Source: Eubacteriales Family XIII. Incertae Sedis bacterium (lineage in GTDB: Bacteria; Bacillota; Clostridia; Peptostreptococcales; Anaerovoracaceae). From it: a stretch of DNA of 8,410 bases. Position numbers and translations under genes: made by a program. The first letter of the stretch is position 1. The number at the start of each line of letters is the position of its first letter. The notes below the pieces were generated by a model. It was not told the origin of the DNA, did not search any database, and saw nothing but the letters and a program-made list of their open reading frames with translations. Below are positions 1-6,250 of the stretch, piece after piece. The stretch spans positions 1 to 8,410 of the forward strand of contig JAITNA010000019.1 in the NCBI GenBank assembly GCA_031290715.1, read 5' to 3'.

Positions 1-1
1 C

Positions 2-936
2 GATGCCAAGCTTAGGCTGAATGTCTATTTTCAAGATGTCAAGTGGGGCGAAGGCGTACAGCCGGATGAAATGTTTGAGCAAAAGCTGAAAAATATATAT
101 GAATTGCGAAAAAATAAACGTTCCCTTTCAACTCGGGGGTTTAAAGAACTGATTGAACTTTATGCTGAATATGTCACAAGAAACCTTGACATATTTGAGT
201 GGGCACAGCAAAACCACGGCGGTATTGAGCCGATAAGAGATAAGATCAAGGATCAGGCATATTTTGGAAATTATTTGCAAGGACAAGTTTCCCGCATCGA
301 ACGGTTTTCAAATTTGATAACAAAACGCTTGGATGAAACAGGTCAGATTGATAAAGATATTCAACGTTGGAAACTACATTTATCCATTCTTTACGAAGAA
401 CAGATCTATGCCAAGTATTCTTTTGGTTGTGCAAAAGAAGATCTTTATCCGGACTTAGAAAAATACTTTGAACTAACGCTGCAACAAAGGCAAATCGTAT
501 TTGCGGAAGTTATTTCATTAGTTTCTTGGGTTATTCTTTTTGATATTAAAATTGATACTGCTGATTTTATCAGCACACTGACCGCAAAATGCAACGACGC
601 GCCATATGATTGCAACGAAAGGATTGTACAATTCTTTTTTCGGTATTTTGAGCATGGAAAAGCGATGCCGGTTGACGATTGCAAAGCGGAAACACCGGAA
701 TATCAAGGGCTGTCACAAGTTTTAGCGGCGCCGGAAGCCGAAAGGCTTGCGCTTTTCAGAGACTACGTTAAAATATGGTACGAGGCAAACGAAGACGACC
801 CTACGATACGCACAAAAGCAAAGAAGATATATATGTCGGCTACTGGGCGTTTGAATGCGCCGCCGTTGCGAAAATATTTGGGTTTGAGAAGGATCGCATT
901 CAAGACCTGCCGTATTTGCCGATCGATTTGATTTAA
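2..936 (+). CDS. PoNi-type (DUF1910/DUF1911) immunity protein with extra N-terminal module; 5' partial, frameshifted near the end
   Basis: Probable immunity protein against a polymorphic DNase toxin of the PoNe kind. The frame is open from base 2, so Met71 is probably internal and the true start lies upstream. Counting from Met71, residues 55-140 (IRDKIKDQAYF, then a helical stretch with AKYSFG) match the DUF1910 pattern and about 145 onward matches DUF1911. The open frame ends at 931. The family's C-terminal signature (VGYWAFECAAVAKIFGFE) lies in the next frame from 835 and ends at TAA 934-936. Removing one AT from the (AT)4 tract at 827-834 joins the two frames. Residues upstream of 55 form a separate module shared with the next gene. 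PoNi proteins typically begin near the MRD motif; here that position is IRD (ATA codon 233-235), as if two genes had fused. The family call is from memory of motifs. It is either a recent pseudogene, a slippage-controlled gene or a sequence error. Confidence 0.72.
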
Positions 937-952
937 CAAAAGGGGGGGTGTT

Positions 953-1335
953 ATGAAGCTGAGTAAAAAAATTCAGAAACGCTTTGCTTTTTTAGTAAAT
1001 GCTAACGGCTATACATATACTCAAGACTCGAAAGGTTCTGTATATACAACATGTTTCTTTAATAATGGTGTAACCACTATTATTATCAGCTATGATTTTA
1101 GAAATGATTATTTGGATATGTGTCAATAAAAAGAGCGGCAAAAGTTTTTATGGAAACCTGCTATGGTAATGTAACTTTTGGAGAAGATGTTCCGTCAGAC
1201 GTATTGCTAAGTCAAAGAATCGCTGCAATTTATTCCACGCTTCCTCAAAAAATTATTTTATCAAAAAATCAATTTGACGAACTCATTGAGCTTTATGCTG
1301 AATTTATTATGAGAAACATTAAAAGGCTTGAGTAA
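953..1335 (+). pseudogene. Small immunity-like protein sharing the N-terminal module of the preceding gene; split by a frameshift
   Basis: An ATG at 953 follows a run of seven G (a good ribosome site) and opens a 58-codon frame ending at 1129. A second frame begins at GTG 1120 and runs 71 codons to TAA 1333-1335. Read separately they overlap by 10 bases. Deleting one AT from GATATG (1115-1120) fuses them into a 126-residue protein passing through DYLDVSIKR. The second part aligns without gaps to codons 2-199 of the preceding gene: 25 identities in 66 residues, including ELIELYAE and the pairs GE and RN. No PoNi domain follows. The first part looks beta-rich (GYTYTQDSKG, TTIIISYDF), a common pattern in small immunity proteins. 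I do not recognise a named family. Two translationally coupled genes remain possible, but the fused reading is more natural. Confidence 0.6.
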
Positions 1336-1365
1336 GGTGTGATGATGGGTGATAAAATGAATTTT

Positions 1366-1374
1366 GGAGGTGAT
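1366..1374 (+). promoter_or_regulatory. Perfect Shine-Dalgarno site deciding a start at 1379
   Basis: GGAGGTGAT is a nine-base match to the 16S anti-SD sequence and sits four bases before ATG 1379. It argues that the native start of the next gene is 1379 and not the frame opening at GTG 1339/ATG 1342. It is therefore key evidence that the gene is frameshifted. Confidence 0.75.
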
Positions 1375-1378
1375 ACGT

Positions 1379-1614
1379 ATGAAATCCAAAGAAATTTCAA
1401 GGGCATATGGCTATGGAAAAGTCGAGATTTCCGACTTGATAAGAAGAAGTTTATTGTCGAAAGCGCAAAGATCGGCAAACGGGATTGGATTGAGTGGACA
1501 GTCGCGATAATGTTTGATGAGCTTGTTGCTGTTATTACTGCTTCCGATGGCAAAGAACCGAACAATGCCCTGCTTTTGAAAGGCTTGGATCGTATTTTTT
1601 CAAAAGAATATTAG
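1379..1614 (+). pseudogene. Small unassigned protein, probably an immunity gene, with an early frameshift
   Basis: From ATG 1379 the frame reads MKSKEISRAYGYGKV and then runs 28 more codons out of phase to a stop. The well-formed remainder (RLDKKKFIVESAKIGKRDW, then an amphipathic stretch with MFDELVAVITASDG) is in the other frame, ending at TAG 1612-1614. Removing one GA from GAGA (1424-1427) joins them into a 77-residue protein through VDFRLDKK. A frame from ATG 1342 or 1345 also reaches the same stop without a shift and gives a 90- or 89-residue product, but its ribosome site is much weaker. I do not recognise the family. Its size and its position in a run of immunity-like genes make an immunity role the best guess. 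It starts 43 bases after the preceding stop. Confidence 0.5.
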
Positions 1615-1691
1615 TCGTCCGGGCGGCGCTCACAATTTGTATAGTGTTGCGTCAGGGCAATAGCACCACCCTGTTTGTAAAAGATATTAGC

Positions 1692-1997
1692 ATGGTTGAA
1701 TCAGAATCTAAGCCTATGAGTGAGGACAAAAAAAAAGAGATTGCGGATAGGCTTGATTATCCCGGATCTTCCGGTTCTAATAAAGAATTCGTTGCGTATC
1801 TAAGGAATCCTGCTACAGTGATTCTCTCTCCATTAATATCTATCAGCGAACAGGAGAAAATTGATGTTATGAATACGGTTTGCGATGAGTGGGATGATGA
1901 CAAGCGCACAATTTACTTTTTTGATGCCAACTACAATTTCTTGAAGTCAAGTAAAAACGCAAAAGAATTACCTGACAAACTTACGAAAAGGGTTTAA
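1692..1997 (+). CDS. Unassigned small acidic protein at the end of the immunity-like array
   Basis: The frame is open from well upstream. Candidate starts are GTG 1644, ATG 1692 (101 residues) and ATG 1716; none has a convincing ribosome site, so the start is uncertain. The N-terminal half is charged and disordered-looking (SEDKKKEIADRL). The second half has predicted beta and helix content: NPATVILSPLISISEQEK, then CDEWDDDKRTIYFFDANYNF, then a Lys-rich tail. There is no signal peptide or membrane segment. I cannot assign a family. Its AT-rich composition matches the immunity-like genes upstream and not the phosphodiesterase downstream, so it belongs with the accessory block. The weak start and the in-frame run-up upstream leave open that it is the C-terminal remnant of a longer gene. 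Confidence 0.5.
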   Translation: MVESESKPMSEDKKKEIADRLDYPGSSGSNKEFVAYLRNPATVILSPLISISEQEKIDVMNTVCDEWDDDKRTIYFFDANYNFLKSSKNAKELPDKLTKRV

Positions 1998-2027
1998 AAC
2001 CAACCAAGTTGTTCCGAATCCAACGCT

Positions 2028-2083
2028 AATCACCCCTGCGCGGTCGCCGGAGTTTGACAGTATTTTAGCAGGGGTCTGAGCAG
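2028..2083. repeat. Degenerate short copy of the GTGTCTATTCAG repeat family, in a 216-base gap without a confident gene
   Basis: An 8-base inverted repeat (ACCCCTGC 2032-2039, GCAGGGGT 2068-2075) brackets 28 bases. AGCAGGGGTCTGA at the right side matches the right end of the complete element near 6070-6083. Read backwards, the segment TGACAGTATTTTAGC resembles GCTAAATACTGTCA in the copy near 4805-4818. It is probably an internally deleted remnant. The rest of the gap between 1997 and 2214 holds a ribosome-site-like GGGAGGTG (2096-2103) before ATG 2107. Confidence 0.5.
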
Positions 2084-2213
2084 TTACAGAATTTGGGAGG
2101 TGCCGGATGAAATTTTCTGCTATTGCTTGTACTTGCGGCGAAGGCGTGGTACTATATGAGCATGTTTTGAACAAGTTTTTACTATTGGGGTTGAGTGAAA
2201 AGGGATACGTTAT

Positions 2214-3026
2214 ATGCACTGCAAAAGCTGGATATTGGCCAACCCGATTGCACACAGGGGGCTTCATGACCGCGAAATGCCCGAGAATTCCATTCCGGCT
2301 TTCGAGGCGGCGATTGAAAAGGGCATATCTATTGAGTTGGACGTGCAGTTGACGAGGGATCGGGAGCTTGTTGTTTTTCACGACGACAATCTCCAGCGCA
2401 TGACGGGTTTGAACAAGAATATTTGGAAGCTCTCGTTTGCCGAACTCGAAAGATTGTGCCTGAAACACACGAATCTGCGGATCCCGACTTTCCGCGAGGT
2501 TCTTGACCTGATCGGCGGGCGTGTGCCGCTCCTTGTCGAGATCAAGAAGCACCGGGGCAAGCCGGAGCCGCAGGTGGTTGAAATGCTGCACGGCTATCCG
2601 GGGGAATACGCGATCCAGGCTTTCAATCCGGTTGTGCTGCAGCATGTACGCAAACTCGACCCGAGCATTTATTGCGGGCTTTTGTCGTCGAAATTCGAGC
2701 ATGAAAAGATTATGCGCATCAAGAAGGCGGGCATTCGCAACGCGCGGCTGTTTTTCATGGCCAAGCCGGACTTTCTTTCGTTTGAGATCAACAGTTTCCC
2801 GAATCGCCGCATTGCGGGTTTCCGCAAAGAGCTCGGGCTGCCCGTGCTCGGCTGGACGATCAAGACGGGCGAGGACATTGATAAGGCGCTGAAGTTTTGC
2901 GATAACATCATCTTCGAAAATCTGACGGCGCTGGAAGAAAGCGTGGCTTCGTCGATTCGCAGTATCGGGGAGTGGTTTCAGGCCGAACGGCGCGAAACAG
3001 GCGAAACAGAGCAAGCGGCCTTATAA
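2214..3026 (+). CDS. Glycerophosphodiester phosphodiesterase (GDPD family)
   Basis: Hydrolyses glycerophosphodiesters to glycerol-3-phosphate and an alcohol; likely cytoplasmic, as no signal peptide is visible. The 270-residue length fits single-domain UgpQ-like enzymes. Family residues are in order: HRG at 14-16, PENS at 23-26 (Glu24, Asn25), ELD at 41-43, His56 in VVFHDD, LVEIKK at 107-112, GWTIK at 213-217 and the closing strand IIFEN. These cover the expected metal-binding and general acid/base positions of the TIM barrel. The start ATG 2214 has AGGG about ten bases upstream and begins WILANPIAHRGLHD, the usual N-terminus for this subgroup; an in-frame stop lies just upstream. A stronger ribosome site precedes ATG 2107 in another frame, which is unexplained. 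The gene lies 55 bases before the NifU-like gene and may or may not be cotranscribed with it. Confidence 0.92.
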   Translation: MHCKSWILANPIAHRGLHDREMPENSIPAFEAAIEKGISIELDVQLTRDRELVVFHDDNLQRMTGLNKNIWKLSFAELERLCLKHTNLRIPTFREVLDLIGGRVPLLVEIKKHRGKPEPQVVEMLHGYPGEYAIQAFNPVVLQHVRKLDPSIYCGLLSSKFEHEKIMRIKKAGIRNARLFFMAKPDFLSFEINSFPNRRIAGFRKELGLPVLGWTIKTGEDIDKALKFCDNIIFENLTALEESVASSIRSIGEWFQAERRETGETEQAAL

Positions 3027-3081
3027 TCTAATATAGCGCAATATTTCGCTTGGCAACGCCATTATTATTACGGAGGTTGAT

Positions 3082-3774
3082 ATGATTTACTCTGCGGAAG
3101 TTGAACATATGTGTCCGGTCGCAAAGGGCGCGTATCACGGGCCGGCCCCGATCCCCGAGGAGGGGCGCTGGGTGCAGGCGAAAGAAATCACGGATATCAG
3201 CGGGCTGACGCATGGCGTGGGTTGGTGCGCGCCGCAGCAGGGCGGCTGCAAGCTCACGCTCAATGTGAAAGACGGCGTGATCGAGGAAGCGCTGATTGAA
3301 ACGATCGGTTGCTCGGGAATGACGCATTCTGCCGCGATGTGCGCGGAAATACTGCCCGGCAAAACGATCCTCGAAGCGCTGAATACGGATCTCGTCTGCG
3401 ACGCGATCAATACGGCGATGCGGGAGTTGTTCCTGCAGATTGTATACGGGCGCAGCCAAACGGCGTTTTCCGAGGGGGGTCTGCCGGTCGGCGCGGGGCT
3501 CGAGGATCTGGGCGGCACGATGCGCAGCCAGGTCGGTACGATGTACGGCACGAAAGCAAAAGGGGCACGCTATCTGGAGATGGCTGAGGGCTATGTCACG
3601 CGGCTCGCGTTGGATTCGGACAATCTCATTATCGGATACGAGTTTGTCAATATGGGCAAGCTCATGAAGGCGGTGCGCGCGGGCGGGGACGCAAACGAGG
3701 CGCTTGAAAAAGCGACAGGGTCTTACGGGCGCTTTGCGGACGCGGTCAAGTACATCGACCCGCGGGACGAATAG
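3082..3774 (+). CDS. NifU/IscU-like iron-sulfur cluster scaffold protein (partner of GGGtGRT protein)
   Basis: Likely a scaffold on which Fe-S clusters are assembled. The central segment GWCAPQQGGCKL (47-58), VKDGVIEEA, then ETIGCSGMTHSAAMCAEIL (73-91) follows the IscU plan, in which Cys residues flank a strand-turn-strand and a helix. Cysteines visible are C11, C49, C56, C77, C87 and C106. At 230 residues it is longer than classic IscU (about 130), with a C-terminal extension containing a second region (YLEMAEGYVTRLALDSDN) of unknown role. ATG 3082 has GGAGG five bases upstream. The stop overlaps the ribosome site of the next gene, so the two are translated as a unit. In many anaerobes this protein type is found next to a GGGtGRT protein; the substrate they serve is not established. 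Confidence 0.85.
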   Translation: MIYSAEVEHMCPVAKGAYHGPAPIPEEGRWVQAKEITDISGLTHGVGWCAPQQGGCKLTLNVKDGVIEEALIETIGCSGMTHSAAMCAEILPGKTILEALNTDLVCDAINTAMRELFLQIVYGRSQTAFSEGGLPVGAGLEDLGGTMRSQVGTMYGTKAKGARYLEMAEGYVTRLALDSDNLIIGYEFVNMGKLMKAVRAGGDANEALEKATGSYGRFADAVKYIDPRDE

Positions 3775-3786
3775 GAGGTGTGCGGT

Positions 3787-4785
3787 ATGGCAAAGTTTGA
3801 AAGTTATGAACGGCGCATCGGCAAGATCAATGCCGTCCTCGCCGAATACGGGATCGCTTCGCTTGATGAAGCGGAACAGATTTGCGGCGGCAAAGGCTTT
3901 TCCCCGTACGATATCGTCAAGGGGATTCAGTCGATCGCCTTTGAGAACGCGGGTTGGGCCTACACGGTCGGGGCCGCGATCGCGGTCAAGAAAGGCTGTG
4001 TGAAAGCGGCGGCGGCCGCGGAAGCCATCGGGATCGGGCTTCAGGCGTTTTGTATCGAGGGCAGTGTCGCGGAGGACCGCAAGGTCGGCCTTGGACACGG
4101 CAACCTCGGTGCCATGCTGCTGCGCGATGAAACGGAATGCTTTGCGTTCTTGGCCGGGCATGAGTCTTTTGCGGCGGCGGAGGGGGCGATCGGCATCGTC
4201 CGCAACGCCAACAAGAGCCGTAAGAAGCCGCTGCGCGTCATCTTGAACGGGCTCGGTAAGGACGCGGCGCAGATCATCTCGCGGATCAACGGGTTCACTT
4301 ACGTGCAGACGCAGTTTGACTATCATACGGGCGCGCTTTCCGTCGTGCGCGAGATTGCCTATTCGGACGGCGAGCGGGCGAGTGTGCGCTGCTACGGCGC
4401 GGACGATGTCCGAGAGGGCGTCGCGATCATGGCACTCGAGGGCGTCGATGTGTCCATTACGGGCAATTCGACGAATCCCACGCGCTTTCAGCATCCTGTC
4501 GCCGGCACTTACAAGAAAGAGTGCATCGAAAATGGCAAGCGCTATTTCTCCGTCGCTTCGGGCGGCGGGACAGGGCGCACGCTTCATCCCGATAATATGG
4601 CGGCGGGGCCGGCTTCCTACGGGATGACGGACACGATGGGCCGCATGCATTCGGACGCGCAATTCGCGGGGTCGAGCTCGGTACCGGCGCACGTGGAGAT
4701 GATGGGGTTCCTCGGCATGGGGAACAATCCCATGGTCGGGGCTACCGTAGCCGTGGCGGTCGCCGTGGAGGAAGCCGCGAAATAA
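3787..4785 (+). CDS. GGGtGRT family protein
   Basis: Member of the family named for its GGGTGRT motif, here at residues 259-265 in VASGGGTGRTLHPDN. The function is unknown; the constant pairing with a NifU-like scaffold suggests a role linked to Fe-S clusters. The 332-residue protein contains glycine-rich stretches (VGLGHGNLGAMLL, SITGNSTNPTRFQHP) and a methionine- and glycine-rich C-terminus (HVEMMGFLGMGNNPMVGA), as expected for the family. A GTG at 3778 is in frame but lies inside the ribosome site GGAGGTG (3774-3780), so ATG 3787 is the real start, 12 bases after the upstream stop. No transmembrane segments are evident. A repeat element begins one base after the stop and may end transcription. 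Confidence 0.9.
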   Translation: MAKFESYERRIGKINAVLAEYGIASLDEAEQICGGKGFSPYDIVKGIQSIAFENAGWAYTVGAAIAVKKGCVKAAAAAEAIGIGLQAFCIEGSVAEDRKVGLGHGNLGAMLLRDETECFAFLAGHESFAAAEGAIGIVRNANKSRKKPLRVILNGLGKDAAQIISRINGFTYVQTQFDYHTGALSVVREIAYSDGERASVRCYGADDVREGVAIMALEGVDVSITGNSTNPTRFQHPVAGTYKKECIENGKRYFSVASGGGTGRTLHPDNMAAGPASYGMTDTMGRMHSDAQFAGSSSVPAHVEMMGFLGMGNNPMVGATVAVAVAVEEAAK

Positions 4786-4786
4786 C

Positions 4787-4897
4787 GTGTCTATTCAGGG
4801 GTCAGCTAAATACTGTCATTCCCGAGGTGCCCGCAGGGCAATCCCGGGAATCCAGAGGTAAATATGTCACTGGATTCCCGCATTCGCGGGAATGACA
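4787..4897. repeat. MITE-like repeat, copy 1 (left end intact, right end missing)
   Basis: Begins with GTGTCTATTCAG (4787-4798), the same 12 bases that bound the copy at 5913-6091. It contains an 11-base perfect inverted repeat, TGTCATTCCCG (4814-4824) and CGGGAATGACA (4887-4897), with nested CCCGC-ATTC-GCGGG hairpins. No matching right terminal repeat follows. It lies between two convergent genes and could fold into a strong hairpin in RNA from either side, so it may act as a transcript end, although no T-run is present. Confidence 0.75.
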
Positions 4898-4939
4898 AGT
4901 CAATACCTGTCGCGTTGCTGTAAAAGAATGCGGCAGGCG

Positions 4940-5827
4940 TCACTTTCCCGTTTTTCGCAGCTTTGCGATGTATTTTTCCGCCAGCGCCTTATCCTTGCGT
5001 ATCGCTTCGTAGGGATTCGGCCCGCGGCCCGGCTCACCCTCCGGGATATTGCCGCGATGATACCAGTCGTTATAGTAATCGGCGCTTTGCCGCCATTTGA
5101 GCCACTGCATATCCCGCTCGTCATCCAAATAGGCCGACAATCCCCGCATGAACGCTTCCGGGCCGCGATTCCGAATTTCCTGAATCCCGCCGTGCCCGAA
5201 ATCCGGCATACGGGCATCGGATTTGCGCAGGAGATGTTTGCCAAGATCGCCCTCGCCGCAAGAGGGCGGGTCACAATGCACGTCCCATTTCAGCGTCCAG
5301 TAGGCGGCCCGCTCCAAGTCCTTCGGAATACCATCGGCTCCGGTGAGGTACATATCTGCGAGATTTTTCATGGCGGACACCTCGGCGCCCAAGCCGACAG
5401 TCGCCAAATGGAGCAGCCGGACACCGCGCTCCGTGTCCTTTTCCACGCCTTCGCCGTTTCGGTACATTCGGGCGAGGATGGTTTCCGGCGCGTCCGGCAG
5501 ACTCCACGGCGCGTTAGGGCTTTTCGGTGTCCATGGGTCGTCCCAAGAAAGCGCCGTCAAGCGTTCCAGACAGTCGGCGGCTTTGGGGAAGTCTTGCGGG
5601 GCGCTCCATTTTTCCTTGCCGTCTGGCTGCGCGATTTTCCCCGACAAGCAAATGGACGCCAGTGCTTCTAAGCCCCATGCGTCGCCGCCGTCCGCGGAGA
5701 GGGTGAGCAGACGCAGAACCTCCTCGCCGCCCTTTGGCGAACCGTTTTCCTCAAAAATTCGTTTTGCTTCAAAAAACACGGCACGGGGGGCAAACAGCGC
5801 CGCGCCGCTTATTTTTTTCGCTGCCAT
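4940..5827 (-). CDS. Sel1-like repeat protein
   Basis: Helical-repeat protein of the Sel1 subclass of TPR-like folds, normally a protein-protein interaction scaffold. Two clear repeats: ETILARMYRNGEGVEKDTERGVRLL and, after a short linker, NLADMYLTGADGIPKDLERAA (about residues 115-180 of 295). A weaker unit (LLTLSADGGDAWGLEALASI) lies nearer the N-terminus. The C-terminal third (ARMPDFGHGG to WYHRGNIPEGEPGRGPNPYE) has no Sel1 pattern and ends in a Lys-rich tail. An upstream in-frame ATG (5843-5845) exists, but AAAGGCGG sits just before ATG 5825-5827 (MAAKK), so I prefer the later start. No signal peptide is seen. The gene is alone on the minus strand and is flanked on both sides by repeat elements. 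Partner and pathway cannot be told from the sequence. Confidence 0.82.
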   Translation of the reverse strand: MAAKKISGAALFAPRAVFFEAKRIFEENGSPKGGEEVLRLLTLSADGGDAWGLEALASICLSGKIAQPDGKEKWSAPQDFPKAADCLERLTALSWDDPWTPKSPNAPWSLPDAPETILARMYRNGEGVEKDTERGVRLLHLATVGLGAEVSAMKNLADMYLTGADGIPKDLERAAYWTLKWDVHCDPPSCGEGDLGKHLLRKSDARMPDFGHGGIQEIRNRGPEAFMRGLSAYLDDERDMQWLKWRQSADYYNDWYHRGNIPEGEPGRGPNPYEAIRKDKALAEKYIAKLRKTGK

Positions 5828-5856
5828 AAACACGCCGCCTTTCATATGGGCAGATA

Positions 5857-5890
5857 GCGGTTCAAGCCAACTCGTAAAAGGCTGAACCGC
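5857..5890 (-). promoter_or_regulatory. Leader hairpin of the Sel1-like gene
   Basis: GCGGTTCAAGCC (5857-5868) pairs with GGCTGAACCGC (5880-5890) apart from one bulged A, leaving an 11-base loop. On the minus strand a TATAAT (5902-5897) lies just upstream, so the hairpin would form at the very 5' end of the transcript. No good -35 box is visible at the right distance. A role in mRNA stability is plausible but only inferred. Confidence 0.45.
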
Positions 5891-5912
5891 GAACTTATTA
5901 TACCACAGAGCC

Positions 5913-6091
5913 GTGTCTATTCAGTGGCAGAAACCTTGTCATTCCCGCGAATGCGGGAATCCAGTGCCAACCAAAATGTCATTCCCGCGAATGCGGGAAT
6001 CCAGTGACATATTTATCACTGGATTCTCGGGATCCACCGCAAGCGGCGGCCCCAAGAATGACAACATTTCAGCAGGGGTCTGAATAGACAC
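5913..6091. mobile_element. MITE-like non-coding element, copy 2 (both terminal repeats intact)
   Basis: A 179-base element bounded by a perfect 12-base terminal inverted repeat, GTGTCTATTCAG (5913-5924) and CTGAATAGACAC (6080-6091). Inside are two identical 30-base direct repeats, each a CCCGC-GAAT-GCGGG hairpin, followed by a CCAGTGA/TCACTGG hairpin (6001-6022) and a diverged inverted copy near 6017-6063. It has no coding frame and no convincing target duplication. Elements of this CATTCCCG..CGGGAATG type are common as dispersed palindromic repeats in bacterial genomes. Confidence 0.75.
5937..6006. repeat. Two identical 30-base direct repeats inside the MITE-like element
   Basis: Copies at 5937-5966 and 5977-6006 are identical, starting TGTCATTCCCGCG and ending GGGAATCCAGTG, with a 10-base gap. 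Each is itself palindromic. The very short gap and the two-copy number fit internal duplication of the element rather than a CRISPR array. Confidence 0.85.
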
Positions 6092-6131
6092 ATGACAGTT
6101 AAAAAAATTGAAAAGTTATTATAATTTTTGC

Positions 6132-6159
6132 TTGACATATAAATCTTTCGGGCTATAAT
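6132..6159 (+). promoter_or_regulatory. Near-consensus sigma-70 promoter for the amidotransferase/ligase unit
   Basis: TTGACA (6132-6137) and TATAAT (6154-6159) are both exact consensus hexamers with a 16-base spacer. The start of transcription is expected near 6166, which leaves a leader of about 260 bases before ATG 6427. An ATG begins at 6166, essentially at the expected start point. The promoter has likely remained the driver of the downstream genes despite the palindromic insertion at 6251-6406. Confidence 0.8.
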
Positions 6160-6165
6160 CATATT

Positions 6166-6225
6166 ATGCATATATGTTTACTATGTGAAATGAGAGTGAT
6201 CGGAAAAACGACAGGCCGAAGGTAA
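6166..6225 (+). other. Possible leaderless 19-codon ORF in the 5' leader
   Basis: ATG 6166 opens a frame reading MHICLLCEMRVIGKTTGRR and stops at TAA 6223-6225. The ATG coincides with the predicted transcription start, so translation would have to be leaderless. There is no ribosome site. The coding claim is weak; it is recorded because it fills the stretch between promoter and palindrome. Confidence 0.2.
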
Positions 6226-6250
6226 AGGGTATTTTTTATCACTGACTTAG

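Noticed and set aside
2107..2352. An 81-codon gene starting at a strong ribosome site
   Set aside because: More than half of it overlaps the phosphodiesterase out of frame, and that part is only the Arg-rich shadow of the enzyme; kept as a finding about the upstream signal only.
3028..4692. A 554-codon open frame on the minus strand
   Set aside because: It is the mirror of two well-supported plus-strand genes with family motifs and ribosome sites. Its Arg/His/Asp-rich composition is typical of antisense frames in GC-rich coding DNA.
4787..4939. An intrinsic terminator between the convergent genes
   Set aside because: Strong hairpins exist within the repeat element but no U-run follows them on either strand, so I call only the repeat.
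4892..5671. A 259-codon open frame on the plus strand
   Set aside because: It lies opposite the Sel1-like gene, whose repeats are clear, and starts inside a repeat element without a ribosome site.
5937..6006. Two identical 30-base repeats as a possible CRISPR array
   Set aside because: Only two copies, a 10-base gap instead of a spacer of about 30, no cas genes, and the pair lies inside an element with terminal inverted repeats.
6166..6250. A riboswitch in the leader of the amidotransferase
   Set aside because: The stretch has one possible short AGTGAT/ATCACT pairing but no conserved core of any riboswitch class I know.
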